Assembly: GCA_003694875.1 (NCBI GenBank)
Contig: RFJN01000008.1
Span: forward strand, 1-6,580
Direction: 5' to 3'
Origin: Planctomycetota bacterium
Lineage (GTDB): Bacteria > Planctomycetota > J058 > J103
Length of the DNA stretch: 6,580 nucleotides
Shown one piece after another: positions 1 to 5,920 of the stretch; position 1 is the stretch's first letter; each line of letters opens with the position of its first letter. The notes under the pieces are model-generated. The model saw nothing but the letters and a program-made list of their open reading frames with translations. It made no database searches and was not told the DNA's origin. The translations under genes were made by a program, and so were the position numbers.

Positions 1-105
1 ACCGTCGCGCTCGATCTCGAGCCGGTCGGCGACCGCCGCGCGGCCGGCGCCTGCAGCGAGCAGTGCGAGGAACACGAGCGCCGGAAGGGATCGCGAACGT
101 GTCAT
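1..105 (-). CDS. N-terminus of a secreted or periplasmic protein (partial, runs off the window)
   Basis: This short open frame starts with ATG at 105 and stays open to base 1, giving 35 residues. The start reads MTRSRSLPALVFLALLAAGA, followed by GRAAVADRLEIERDG. It looks like a Sec signal peptide: a basic n-region with two Arg, a hydrophobic core of about 14 residues (LPALVFLALLAAGA), and a plausible signal peptidase I site after Ala-Val-Ala (residues 24-26), leaving a mature start DRLEIERDG. No lipobox cysteine is visible, so a lipoprotein is unlikely. The gene follows the FHA gene on the same strand after a 60-nt gap. No Shine-Dalgarno is seen upstream of the ATG. The mature domain lies outside the window, so no function can be given. 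Export is inferred from the signal peptide alone. Confidence 0.7.
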   Translation of the reverse strand, partial: MTRSRSLPALVFLALLAAGAGRAAVADRLEIERDG

Positions 106-112
106 GGCCACG

Positions 113-141
113 ATCGTAGCGCGCCCCCCGCGTGCGCGCCA
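113..141 (-). promoter_or_regulatory. Possible promoter for a leaderless transcript of the secreted-protein gene
   Basis: TACGAT, 4 of 6 matches to TATAAT, lies at 118-113 on the minus strand. Only 7 nt separate it from the ATG at 105, so transcription would begin at or next to the start codon. The lack of a Shine-Dalgarno fits a leaderless mRNA. The -35 region (about 136-141, TGGCGC) is a poor match, so this is weak evidence and read-through from the FHA gene is equally possible. Confidence 0.25.
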
Positions 142-165
142 GCGACGCGCCGCGGCCCGAACGCC

Positions 166-1035
166 TCAGCCGAGGGCGGCCTGCAGCAGCAGCGAGTCGG
201 TGGGCGTCCCGATCGTCGGACCGCCGGTCTCGCGGCCCGGCTTGAAGTGGAACGTGCCCGACGGCGTGCGCAGCAGATCGAGCGCCACCGGCTCGCCGTA
301 GCGCCCCCCGCAGCACGCGTGCACGATCTGCCCCTCGTGGAAGTGCAGCTCCGCGGTCTCGTCCGGCGGTGCGCCCTCGGGCTGCACCAGCATCACCCCG
401 CTCTTGCGGTGGTTGTGCAGCAGCTGCACCACCTCGACGAGCCGGATCTCGCTGAGATCCCCCGTGAACCCCTCGTCGGCGCTGATGCGGGCTGTCTGTG
501 TCCTTCCGAGCCGCTCGCGTGCGCTCGCGAGCAGCCGCTGGGTCTCCTCGCGATCGAGTTCGCGATAGGTCAGCACGAAGTGGCCGCACCGGATCCGGTC
601 ACCGTCGCACAGCGGCCGCCGGATCACACGCTGCTCGTTCACCCACGTGCCGTTCTTGGAGCCCAGATCGCCCACGTGCCACCGCCCGCGTTCCCACACG
701 AGTTCCGCGTGCAGCCGCGAGACGTGCCCGCTCGGCAGACAGATCTCGTTCGACCGGCTGCGGCCGATCCGGACGAGCTGCCCCGGCTCGAGCTCGAACG
801 GCTCGCGCAGCGCGTCGGACACGATGAAGCGGGCGAACACCGGGGTCTCGGGAGCGGGCGGCTCGTCCGCGACAGCCGCCGAGGCGTCCGCGAGCGCTCC
901 CGCCGCGAACTCGGGCGAGAACAGCGTGGTGTCCACAGGCGCCTCGCACTTCGGACACACGAGATCGAACTCGGCCACCTCTGCACCGCAAGCGTGACAC
1001 CGGCCCACCGCTGTCTCTCCCGTTTCGCGAGGCAT
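166..1035 (-). CDS. Zinc-ribbon / FHA / DUF4388 signalling protein
   Basis: The protein has 289 residues in three parts. A short N-terminal zinc ribbon has C13-x2-C16 and C27-x2-C30. A Pro/Ala-rich linker leads to an FHA domain at about 67-160 with G91-R92-S93, S106-R107-L108-H109 and N128-G129-T130, the residues that typically bind phosphothreonine. A DUF4388 domain fills about 190-289, recognisable from FTGDLSEIRLVEVVQLL, then FHEGQIVHA, GTFHF and PTDSLLLQAA. There is no transmembrane segment or signal peptide, so it should be cytosolic. FHA domains read phosphothreonine from Ser/Thr kinases; DUF4388 occurs in delta-proteobacterial regulators but its ligand is unknown to me. I chose the ATG at 1035 because GGAGGT lies 7 nt upstream; TTG at 1077 and ATG at 1050 lack a well-spaced site. 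It follows the phosphatase gene by 76 nt on the same strand. The partner kinase is not in the window. Confidence 0.9.
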   Translation of the reverse strand: MPRETGETAVGRCHACGAEVAEFDLVCPKCEAPVDTTLFSPEFAAGALADASAAVADEPPAPETPVFARFIVSDALREPFELEPGQLVRIGRSRSNEICLPSGHVSRLHAELVWERGRWHVGDLGSKNGTWVNEQRVIRRPLCDGDRIRCGHFVLTYRELDREETQRLLASARERLGRTQTARISADEGFTGDLSEIRLVEVVQLLHNHRKSGVMLVQPEGAPPDETAELHFHEGQIVHACCGGRYGEPVALDLLRTPSGTFHFKPGRETGGPTIGTPTDSLLLQAALG

Positions 1036-1042
1036 GCAGTCC

Positions 1043-1048
1043 ACCTCC
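1043..1048 (-). promoter_or_regulatory. Shine-Dalgarno of the FHA gene
   Basis: GGAGGT on the minus strand, 7 nt before the ATG at 1035. It decides the start: the upstream ATG at 1050 overlaps this site and the TTG at 1077 has no comparable motif. Confidence 0.75.
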
Positions 1049-1111
1049 ATCCTCGCATCGCGGCGGGCCCGCTTCAACGCAGCCGGCCGAGGATGACCTA
1101 GGTGCTTCGCA

Positions 1112-1930
1112 CTAGATCGATTCCATCTCCGCCGCGCGCACCTCGGCCCCGAGCACCTCGTGCAGCGCCCCGTTGGTCGCGAGCAGACGACGGCCGTGCA
1201 GCCAGTCCTCGCCCTCCCGGTAGCCGGTCACCCGTCCCCCCGCCTCCTGCACGAGCAGCGCCCCGGCGGCGACATCCCAGGGATTGAGTCCCGGCTCCCA
1301 CATGCCGTCGAAGCGGCCGGCCGCCACGTACGCGAGATCGAGCGCCGCCGAGCCGAGCCGCCGCAGCGCGCGGGTGCGCGGCATGAGCCGGTTCCACGCC
1401 GCGAGGTTGGGGAAGCGCTGCTGGTCGTAGGCGAAGCCGGTCACGACCGTCGCGTCGATCAGCTCGGCGGTGTCCGAGACGTGCAGCCGGATCGTGTCGC
1501 TGTTGAAGTGCGCGCCCTGGCCGCGCGCGGCGTAGAAGCACTCGTCGATCGCGGGGTTGAACACCACCGCCACCTCGCCGCCTTCGGGGCCGTACAGCGC
1601 GATCGAAACGCAGAACAGCGGCAGCCCGTGCACGAAGTTGGTCGTGCCGTCGAGCGGATCCACGTACCAGCGCCAGCCGGTCGCCTGCGATTCGTCGTGC
1701 CGCGTCTCCTCCGCCACGATGTGGTGCTCGGGATACCGCATGCCGATCTCGGCCACGATCGTGCGTTCGGCGAGCTCGTCCGCCTCGGTGACGAGGTCGC
1801 GGATCCCCTTCTTGCGCAGCCCCGCCGGCGGGCGGCCGATCTGCAGCCGCGGCAGCAGGATCGTGCGGCCCACGCGCCGCGCCAGATCGACGCACCACTC
1901 GAGACACGCCCGCCGCTCGCCGTCGTTCAT
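1112..1930 (-). CDS. Inositol monophosphatase family protein (SuhB-like)
   Basis: The product has 272 residues, close to E. coli SuhB (267). It is a Mg2+-dependent, Li+-sensitive-type phosphatase fold that removes phosphate from inositol phosphates or similar sugar or amino-alcohol phosphates. The family motifs are complete: DLVTEAD at 45-51, the metal-binding Glu pair E74-E75, DPLDGTTNF at 91-99 (metal ligands D91 and D94), and the C-terminal GLNPWDVAAG with D219. It therefore looks catalytically competent. The ATG at 1930 overlaps the valS stop by 4 nt (ATGA), with GGAGG 7 nt upstream inside valS, so translational coupling to valS is very likely. The substrate cannot be read from sequence: histidinol-phosphate and 3'-phosphoadenosine phosphatases share the fold. 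E. coli SuhB also acts in rRNA transcription antitermination, which would suit this location, but that role here is inference. Confidence 0.93.
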   Translation of the reverse strand: MNDGERRACLEWCVDLARRVGRTILLPRLQIGRPPAGLRKKGIRDLVTEADELAERTIVAEIGMRYPEHHIVAEETRHDESQATGWRWYVDPLDGTTNFVHGLPLFCVSIALYGPEGGEVAVVFNPAIDECFYAARGQGAHFNSDTIRLHVSDTAELIDATVVTGFAYDQQRFPNLAAWNRLMPRTRALRRLGSAALDLAYVAAGRFDGMWEPGLNPWDVAAGALLVQEAGGRVTGYREGEDWLHGRRLLATNGALHEVLGAEVRAAEMESI

Positions 1931-4638
1931 GCGCTCGCCTCCGCCGTCCCGGCGCCGGCCCCGAGGTCGGCGATCCCGGCCTCGAGCGCGGCGATCTCGC
2001 GTTCGAGTTCCGCCTCCCGCTCGCGGGTCTGCGCCACCACCTCCGCCGGCGCGCGCTCGACGTACGCCGGATTGGCCAGCTTGCGGCGCACCCCCTCGAG
2101 CTGCTTGCGCTTGTGCGCGAGCTGGCCCTCGAGCCGCTCGCGCTCGGCCGCGAGATCGATCAGTCCCTCGAGCGGCACGTACACCTCGAGATCGCGCACC
2201 ACCTCGGTGGCGCACGCGCGCGGCCGCTCGATCCCGGGACCGATCTCGAGGCTGCCGAGTCGGGCGAGCCGGCGCACCAGCGCCTCCGAGCGCTGCACGA
2301 TCCCGAGCTGCTCGTGCGCGTCGGCGCCCGCCGCCCCCGTCACGAGTGCGGTGATCGGCTCGGTGGGAGCGATCCGGTAGCGGGCGCGCACGTTGCGCAG
2401 CGCGCGCACGAGCCCCGTCAGCAGCCCGAACTGCGCCTCCACCTCGGGATCGATCCAGCGACGCTGCGCCTCGGGCCACGGTGCGGTGATCAGCAGCGGC
2501 CGGTCGTGCGCCCCCGTCGCCGCTCCGAGCCGCCCCCACAGCTCCTCGGTGATGAAGGGGATGCTCGGGTGCAGCAGCTTGAGCACCTGCTCGAGCACGT
2601 GCACCGCGACCTGCTGCGCCACCGCACGCTCGGCGGGATCGTCCGAGTGCAGCCGCGGCTTGGCGATCTCGAGCCACCAGTCGCACAGCGCCCCCCAGGT
2701 GAAGTCGTACAGCGCGTGGGTGGGCGCGTGGAACCGCAGCGCGTCGAGCTCACCGCTGACCGTCTCGATCGTGGCGTGCAGCCGCGACAGCAGCCACCGG
2801 TCCTCGGGCGCGAGCGCGAGTTGCTCCAGCGGCTGCGCGCCCTCGTAGCCCTCGAGGTTGCCCAGGATCAGCCGGGCGGCGTTCCAGAGCTTGGTGCAGA
2901 AGTTGCGCCCGATCTCGAAGCGCTTCATCGACACGCGCGTGTCCTGCCCCTCGGGCGTGAGGTACAGCAGCGTGAAGCGCAGCGCGTCGGCGCTCGTCTT
3001 CTCGATCACCTCGATCGGATCGATCCCGTTGCCGAGCGACTTGCTCATCTTGCGCCCGCGCTCGTCGCGCACGATCCCGTGGATCACCACGTCGCGGAAC
3101 GGGATCTCGCCCTTGCAGTACAGCCCCGCCATGATCATGCGCGCGACCCAGAAGAAGATGATCTCGTGGCCGGTCACGAGCGTGTTCGTCGGGTAGAAGG
3201 TGCGCAGATCGGCGGTGTCATCGGGCCAGCCGAGCGTCGACAGCGGCCACAGCCACGAGCTGAACCACGTGTCGAGCACGTCCGGATCCTGCTCGAGATC
3301 GCTCGAGCCGCACTGCGGACAGCTCTTCGGCTCCTCGCGCGCGCAGATCTCCGCCCCGCAGCCGCCGCAGTACCACACCGGTATGCGGTGGCCCCACCAG
3401 AGCTGGCGCGAGATGCACCAGTCGCGGATGTTGCGCATCCAGTGCAGGTACACGCTCGTCCAGCGCTCGGGGTGGAAGCGCACCTCGCCGCGCTCGACCA
3501 CCTCGATCGCCTTCTCGGCGAGCGGCGCCATGCGCACGAACCACTGTTCGGACAGGTAGTACTCCAGCACGGTATCGCAGCGCTCGCAGCACGGCACCTT
3601 GTGCGGGTGCGGATCGATCCCCTCGAGCAGCCCCTGCGCCTCGAGGTCGGCCACGATGCGCTTGCGCGCCTCGAACCGGTCGAGACCCGCATACGGACCG
3701 CCGCGCTCGTTGATCCTGCCGTCCGGCGTCATGACGTTCACGCGCTCGAGCCCGTGCCGCTCCCCGACCTCGAAGTCGTTGAGGTCGTGCGCGGGGGTGA
3801 TCTTGAGGCAACCGGTGCCGAACTCGCGATCGACGTACGTGTCGGCGATCACCGGGATCTCGCGCCCGACGAGCGGCAGCCGCACGCGCTTGCCGATCCA
3901 GTGCCGGTAGCGCTCGTCGTCGGGGTGCACCGCCACCGCCGTGTCGCCGAGCATGGTCTCGGGGCGGGTGGTCGCCACCACGACGCAGGCGCCCTCCTCG
4001 CCGACCACCGGGTAGCGGATGCGGTAGAGCTTGCCCTTGCGCTCGGTGGGGATCGCCTCCTCGTCGCTGAGTGCGGTCTCGCAGCGCGGACACCAGTTGA
4101 CGAGGTACTCGCCGCGGTAGATCAGTCCGTCCTCGTACAGCCGGCAGAAGACCTCGCGAACCGCGCGGCTCAGCCCCTCGTCCATGGTGAAGCGCTCGCG
4201 CTCCCAGTCGCACGAGGCCCCGAGGCGTTTGAGCTGCTCGATGATGCGCGAGCCGTTCTTCTCCTTCCACGCCCAGACGCGCTCGAGAAACGCCTCGCGC
4301 CCGAGATCGTGCCGCGTCTTGCCCTCCTCCTTGCGCAGCATGCGCTCGACGACGTTCTGCGTCGCGATCCCGGCGTGGTCGGTGCCCGGCACCCACCGCG
4401 CGTTGTCGCCGCGCATGCGGTGGTAGCGGATCAGCACGTCCTGCAGCGTGTTGTTCAGCGCGTGCCCGAGGTGCAGCACCCCCGTGACGTTGGGCGGCGG
4501 AATCACGATCGTGTACGGCGGCCGCGGATCGTCGGGCTCGGCATGGAACGCCCCCGAGCGCTCCCACGCCTGCCAGATGCGGGCCTCGATCTCGCGCGGC
4601 TCGTAGCGCGACTGCAACTCGATCGGCTTGCTCGTCAT
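1927..4638 (-). CDS. valS: Valyl-tRNA synthetase (class Ia)
   Basis: ValS attaches valine to tRNA-Val in the cytosol and hydrolyses mischarged Thr-tRNA. The 903-residue protein has the whole family layout. The catalytic core carries the HIGH-type motif HLGH at 56-59 in PPPNVTGVLHLGHA. The CP1 editing domain shows TTRPETMLGDTAVAVHP (223-239) and GTGCLKITPAHD (274-285). A zinc-binding segment has C424-x2-C427 and C440-x2-C443, followed by DVLDTWFSSWLWP. KMSKS is at 530-534. The anticodon-binding helical region covers about 610-760. A C-terminal tRNA-binding coiled coil of charged heptads covers about 825-892, ending in a Gly/Ala-rich tail. I chose ATG at 4638 because AAGGAG sits 9 nt upstream; an in-frame GTG at 4695 would add 19 residues without family similarity. 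No residue needed for activity appears lost. It follows rpsI by 157 nt and overlaps the phosphatase gene by 4 nt. Confidence 0.98.
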   Translation of the reverse strand: MTSKPIELQSRYEPREIEARIWQAWERSGAFHAEPDDPRPPYTIVIPPPNVTGVLHLGHALNNTLQDVLIRYHRMRGDNARWVPGTDHAGIATQNVVERMLRKEEGKTRHDLGREAFLERVWAWKEKNGSRIIEQLKRLGASCDWERERFTMDEGLSRAVREVFCRLYEDGLIYRGEYLVNWCPRCETALSDEEAIPTERKGKLYRIRYPVVGEEGACVVVATTRPETMLGDTAVAVHPDDERYRHWIGKRVRLPLVGREIPVIADTYVDREFGTGCLKITPAHDLNDFEVGERHGLERVNVMTPDGRINERGGPYAGLDRFEARKRIVADLEAQGLLEGIDPHPHKVPCCERCDTVLEYYLSEQWFVRMAPLAEKAIEVVERGEVRFHPERWTSVYLHWMRNIRDWCISRQLWWGHRIPVWYCGGCGAEICAREEPKSCPQCGSSDLEQDPDVLDTWFSSWLWPLSTLGWPDDTADLRTFYPTNTLVTGHEIIFFWVARMIMAGLYCKGEIPFRDVVIHGIVRDERGRKMSKSLGNGIDPIEVIEKTSADALRFTLLYLTPEGQDTRVSMKRFEIGRNFCTKLWNAARLILGNLEGYEGAQPLEQLALAPEDRWLLSRLHATIETVSGELDALRFHAPTHALYDFTWGALCDWWLEIAKPRLHSDDPAERAVAQQVAVHVLEQVLKLLHPSIPFITEELWGRLGAATGAHDRPLLITAPWPEAQRRWIDPEVEAQFGLLTGLVRALRNVRARYRIAPTEPITALVTGAAGADAHEQLGIVQRSEALVRRLARLGSLEIGPGIERPRACATEVVRDLEVYVPLEGLIDLAAERERLEGQLAHKRKQLEGVRRKLANPAYVERAPAEVVAQTREREAELEREIAALEAGIADLGAGAGTAEASA
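1938..1942 (-). promoter_or_regulatory. Shine-Dalgarno of the phosphatase gene, inside the valS 3' end
   Basis: GGAGG lies 7 nt before the ATG at 1930, within the last codons of valS. Together with the ATGA overlap it supports re-initiation by ribosomes finishing valS. Confidence 0.7.
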
Positions 4639-4647
4639 GCGGTCTGT

Positions 4648-4653
4648 CTCCTT
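4648..4653 (-). promoter_or_regulatory. Shine-Dalgarno of valS
   Basis: AAGGAG is 9 nt before the ATG at 4638. It supports this start over the in-frame GTG at 4695. Confidence 0.7.
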
Positions 4654-4712
4654 CGCCGCCGACTCGTGTTCTCTCCCCGGGACCCGGTCCGCCACGCGGC
4701 CCCGCGATGTGC

Positions 4713-4753
4713 AAACCGGCGCCTGCGCGCTCGGGCGAGCGTACAGACGCCGG
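4713..4753 (-). terminator. Hairpin followed by TTT between rpsI and valS: weak terminator or attenuator
   Basis: On the minus strand CCGGCGTCTG (4753-4744) can pair with CAGGCGCCGG (4725-4716): ten pairs including one G-U. An inner CGCTC/GAGCG stem (4741-4737 with 4732-4728) closes a tetraloop. The outer arm is followed directly by TTTGC. This resembles an intrinsic terminator with a short U-run, so termination is probably partial. It would set rplM-rpsI expression apart from valS. I could not find a convincing promoter between it and valS, which favours read-through. Confidence 0.45.
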
Positions 4754-4763
4754 TTCGAGATCG

Positions 4764-4780
4764 CCGACGCCGGGCGTCGG
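4764..4780 (-). other. GC-rich hairpin just after rpsI
   Basis: CCGACGC (4780-4774) and GCGTCGG (4770-4764) form a perfect 7-bp stem with a CCG loop, starting 15 nt after the rpsI stop codon. There is no T-run after it. It may protect the 3' end of rplM-rpsI mRNA or act with the next hairpin, with which it shares the 8-nt direct repeat CCGGCGTC (4773-4766 and 4753-4746). Confidence 0.5.
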
Positions 4781-4795
4781 ACGCGGCAGTGCGGC

Positions 4796-5233
4796 TCAGC
4801 GCTTCGAGAACTGGAAGCGCGCGCGCGCGCCCTTCTGGCCGTACTTCTTGCGCTCCACCATGCGCGGGTCGCGCGTCAGCAGACCGGCCGCGCGCAGCAC
4901 GGGCTCGAACGAGGCGTCGGCGCGCACGAGCGCACGCGCGATCCCGAGCGAGACCGCACCCGCCTGGCCGGTGATCCCGCCGCCCTCGACCTTCGCGAAC
5001 ACATCGTACTTGCCGAGCGCGCGCGTGACACGCAGCGGCTCGAGAACGCGGTTCTGATCGATCTCACGCGGGAAGTGCACGTCGAGATCCCGCCCGTTGA
5101 TCTGCAGCACACCGCTGCCCGGCAGGATGCGCACCCGCGCCACGGCCGTCTTGCGGCGGCCGGTGCCGCGAAAACTCGGATCGGGATAGCCGCCGCGGCT
5201 GCGCGGCGCTTCGAGCGTGGTGGTCTCGGTCAC
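4796..5233 (-). CDS. rpsI: 30S ribosomal protein S9 (uS9)
   Basis: The product has 145 residues, slightly longer than the usual 130 because of an N-terminal extension of about 22 residues. The conserved core starts at GTGRRKTAVARVRI (23-36). It includes GGGITGQAGAVSLGIARAL (84-102), and the basic tail VERKKYGQKGARARFQFSKR ends in the invariant SKR, which in known ribosomes reaches the P-site tRNA anticodon stem. The start is the GTG at 5233, preceded by GAGGAG 10 nt upstream. The frame stays open upstream through rplM, but that part is a shadow with no S9 similarity. It lies 41 nt after rplM, the usual L13-S9 pairing, and should be co-transcribed with it. All expected features are present. 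Confidence 0.97.
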   Translation of the reverse strand: MTETTTLEAPRSRGGYPDPSFRGTGRRKTAVARVRILPGSGVLQINGRDLDVHFPREIDQNRVLEPLRVTRALGKYDVFAKVEGGGITGQAGAVSLGIARALVRADASFEPVLRAAGLLTRDPRMVERKKYGQKGARARFQFSKR

Positions 5234-5243
5234 GACGGTTTCG

Positions 5244-5249
5244 CTCCTC
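5244..5249 (-). promoter_or_regulatory. Shine-Dalgarno of rpsI, deciding a GTG start
   Basis: GAGGAG lies 10 nt before the GTG at 5233. No ATG is available between the rplM stop and the conserved S9 core in this frame, so this site fixes the GTG start. Confidence 0.65.
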
Positions 5250-5274
5250 GTGGTCGGTTGATCGGCTGACGGGT

Positions 5275-5742
5275 TCAGGCGCTCTGGACCTTCGCGCCGA
5301 ACAGGGGCGTGGGCGCCGGCAGCGGCTCGAGCCCCTGCGCCTTGTAGCCGTGCTCCGGCAGCGTCTCGTGCAGGCGAAGCTTCTTGAGCATCCGGCGGCC
5401 GAGCCGGTTCTTCGGCAGCATGCGCCGCACCGCGAGCCGGAGCACCTCCTCGGGCTTGCGCGCGAGCAGCGAGCCGAGCGTCTCCACCGTCCGCCCGCCC
5501 GGGTAGCCGCTGTAGCGGTCGTAGGTCTTCTTCTCGCGCTTGTTGCCGGTCACCTTGATCTTCGAGACGTTGACCACGACGACGTAGTCGCCGGTGTCGA
5601 GGTGCGGGGTGTAGCTCGGGCGGTGCTTGCCCATGAGAATGCGCGCGATCCGCGCTGCGAGCCGGCCCAGAACCTCGCCCTCGGCGTCCACGAGCCACCA
5701 GCGGCGCTCGATCTCCGAAGGCTTCGCCATGTACGTCTTCAT
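5275..5742 (-). CDS. rplM: 50S ribosomal protein L13 (uL13)
   Basis: L13 is an early-assembly protein of the large subunit that binds 23S rRNA. The 155-residue product begins MKTYMAKPSEIERRWWLVDA, typical of the family, and continues with GEVLGRLAARIARILMGKHR, YVVVVNVSKIKVTGNK (53-68), YDRYSGYPGG (74-83), and the signature region AVRRMLPKNRLGRRMLKKLR (104-123). The C-terminus is some 10 residues longer than in E. coli (142). The start is ATG 5742 with GGAAGG 6 nt upstream; a second in-frame ATG at 5730 would drop conserved residues, and the upstream extension to 5844 has no similarity to L13. It is the first gene after the promoter at 5854-5881 and is followed by rpsI. In E. coli L13 represses its own rplM-rpsI operon; whether that holds here is open. 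Confidence 0.98.
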   Translation of the reverse strand: MKTYMAKPSEIERRWWLVDAEGEVLGRLAARIARILMGKHRPSYTPHLDTGDYVVVVNVSKIKVTGNKREKKTYDRYSGYPGGRTVETLGSLLARKPEEVLRLAVRRMLPKNRLGRRMLKKLRLHETLPEHGYKAQGLEPLPAPTPLFGAKVQSA

Positions 5743-5846
5743 CGCGTCCCTTCCGTGCGTTTCCCAACGATGGTTCGCCGGCTCCGGCGGCGCGACGCGC
5801 AACCCGCTGCGCGCTGCCGGCCGTCCCCGACCGTCTCTTCGCAATG
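5743..5846 (-). promoter_or_regulatory. Structured rplM 5' leader, candidate autogenous regulatory element
   Basis: The region from the predicted transcription start (about 5846) to the rplM ATG is some 100 nt and non-coding. One fold has an outer stem CCGGC (5820-5816) with GCCGG (5788-5784) around an inner 6-bp stem CGCGCA (5813-5808) with TGCGCG (5801-5796). The alternative is CGCCG (5789-5785) with CGGCG (5780-5776) and a GAGC tetraloop, which uses the same bases as the outer arm. The two are mutually exclusive. L13 leaders with regulatory folds are known in other bacteria; I cannot match this one to a known motif. Confidence 0.4.
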
Positions 5847-5853
5847 GGCGCAG

Positions 5854-5881
5854 ATCATAGCCGTGCGCCCCGGCGTGTCAA
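5854..5881 (-). promoter_or_regulatory. Sigma-70-type promoter of rplM-rpsI
   Basis: TTGACA (5881-5876, perfect -35) and TATGAT (5859-5854, 5 of 6 matches to TATAAT) are separated by 16 nt on the minus strand. This is a clear housekeeping promoter in very GC-rich surroundings. The predicted start is about 5845-5848. The bases after the -10 (CTGCGCC) form a GC-rich discriminator, a feature of stringently controlled ribosomal promoters, so ppGpp-dependent control is plausible. Confidence 0.75.
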
Positions 5882-5894
5882 GCAACCGCGCACG

Positions 5895-5920
5895 GGCGCG
5901 GCCGCCACCGGCGGCGCGCC
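5895..5920 (-). terminator. Strong GC hairpin at the stop of the upstream gene, terminator-like
   Basis: GGCGCGCCGCC (5920-5910) pairs with GGCGGCCGCGCC (5906-5895) over 11 bp with one bulged C and a GGT loop. It begins on the last base of the TAG stop codon. No U-run follows, so it is not a classical intrinsic terminator. It sits 13 nt before the rplM -35 box and may insulate the promoter from read-through or protect the upstream mRNA's 3' end. Confidence 0.45.

Noticed and set aside
1036..1111. TTGAAG and GAGGAT as a promoter for the FHA gene
   Set aside because: The -10 would lie so close to the ATG that the transcript would lack the strong GGAGGT ribosome site, and the match is poor.
247..2380. 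Plus-strand open frames of 284 and 406 codons opposite the FHA, phosphatase and valS genes
   Set aside because: They mirror real minus-strand genes, show biased low-complexity composition and have no recognisable family.
1112..2686. Extended 524-codon frame fusing the phosphatase to out-of-frame valS sequence
   Set aside because: The upstream part is an Arg/Ala-rich shadow of valS. The ATG at 1930 with GGAGG 7 nt upstream and full family length is the true start.
4639..4712. TTGCAC as a -35 box for a separate valS promoter
   Set aside because: No acceptable -10 hexamer is found 15-19 nt downstream; the region is nearly all G and C.
2113..4974. A 953-codon open frame on the plus strand, antisense to valS and into rpsI
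   Set aside because: Composition is His/Arg/Leu/Ala-rich with no domain, and the opposite strand carries a complete ValS. Long antisense open frames are expected in very GC-rich genes because stop codons are rare.
5234..5767. N-terminal extension of S9 through the rplM region
   Set aside because: The extension is a frame-shifted shadow of rplM; the GTG at 5233 with GAGGAG gives the normal S9 length.
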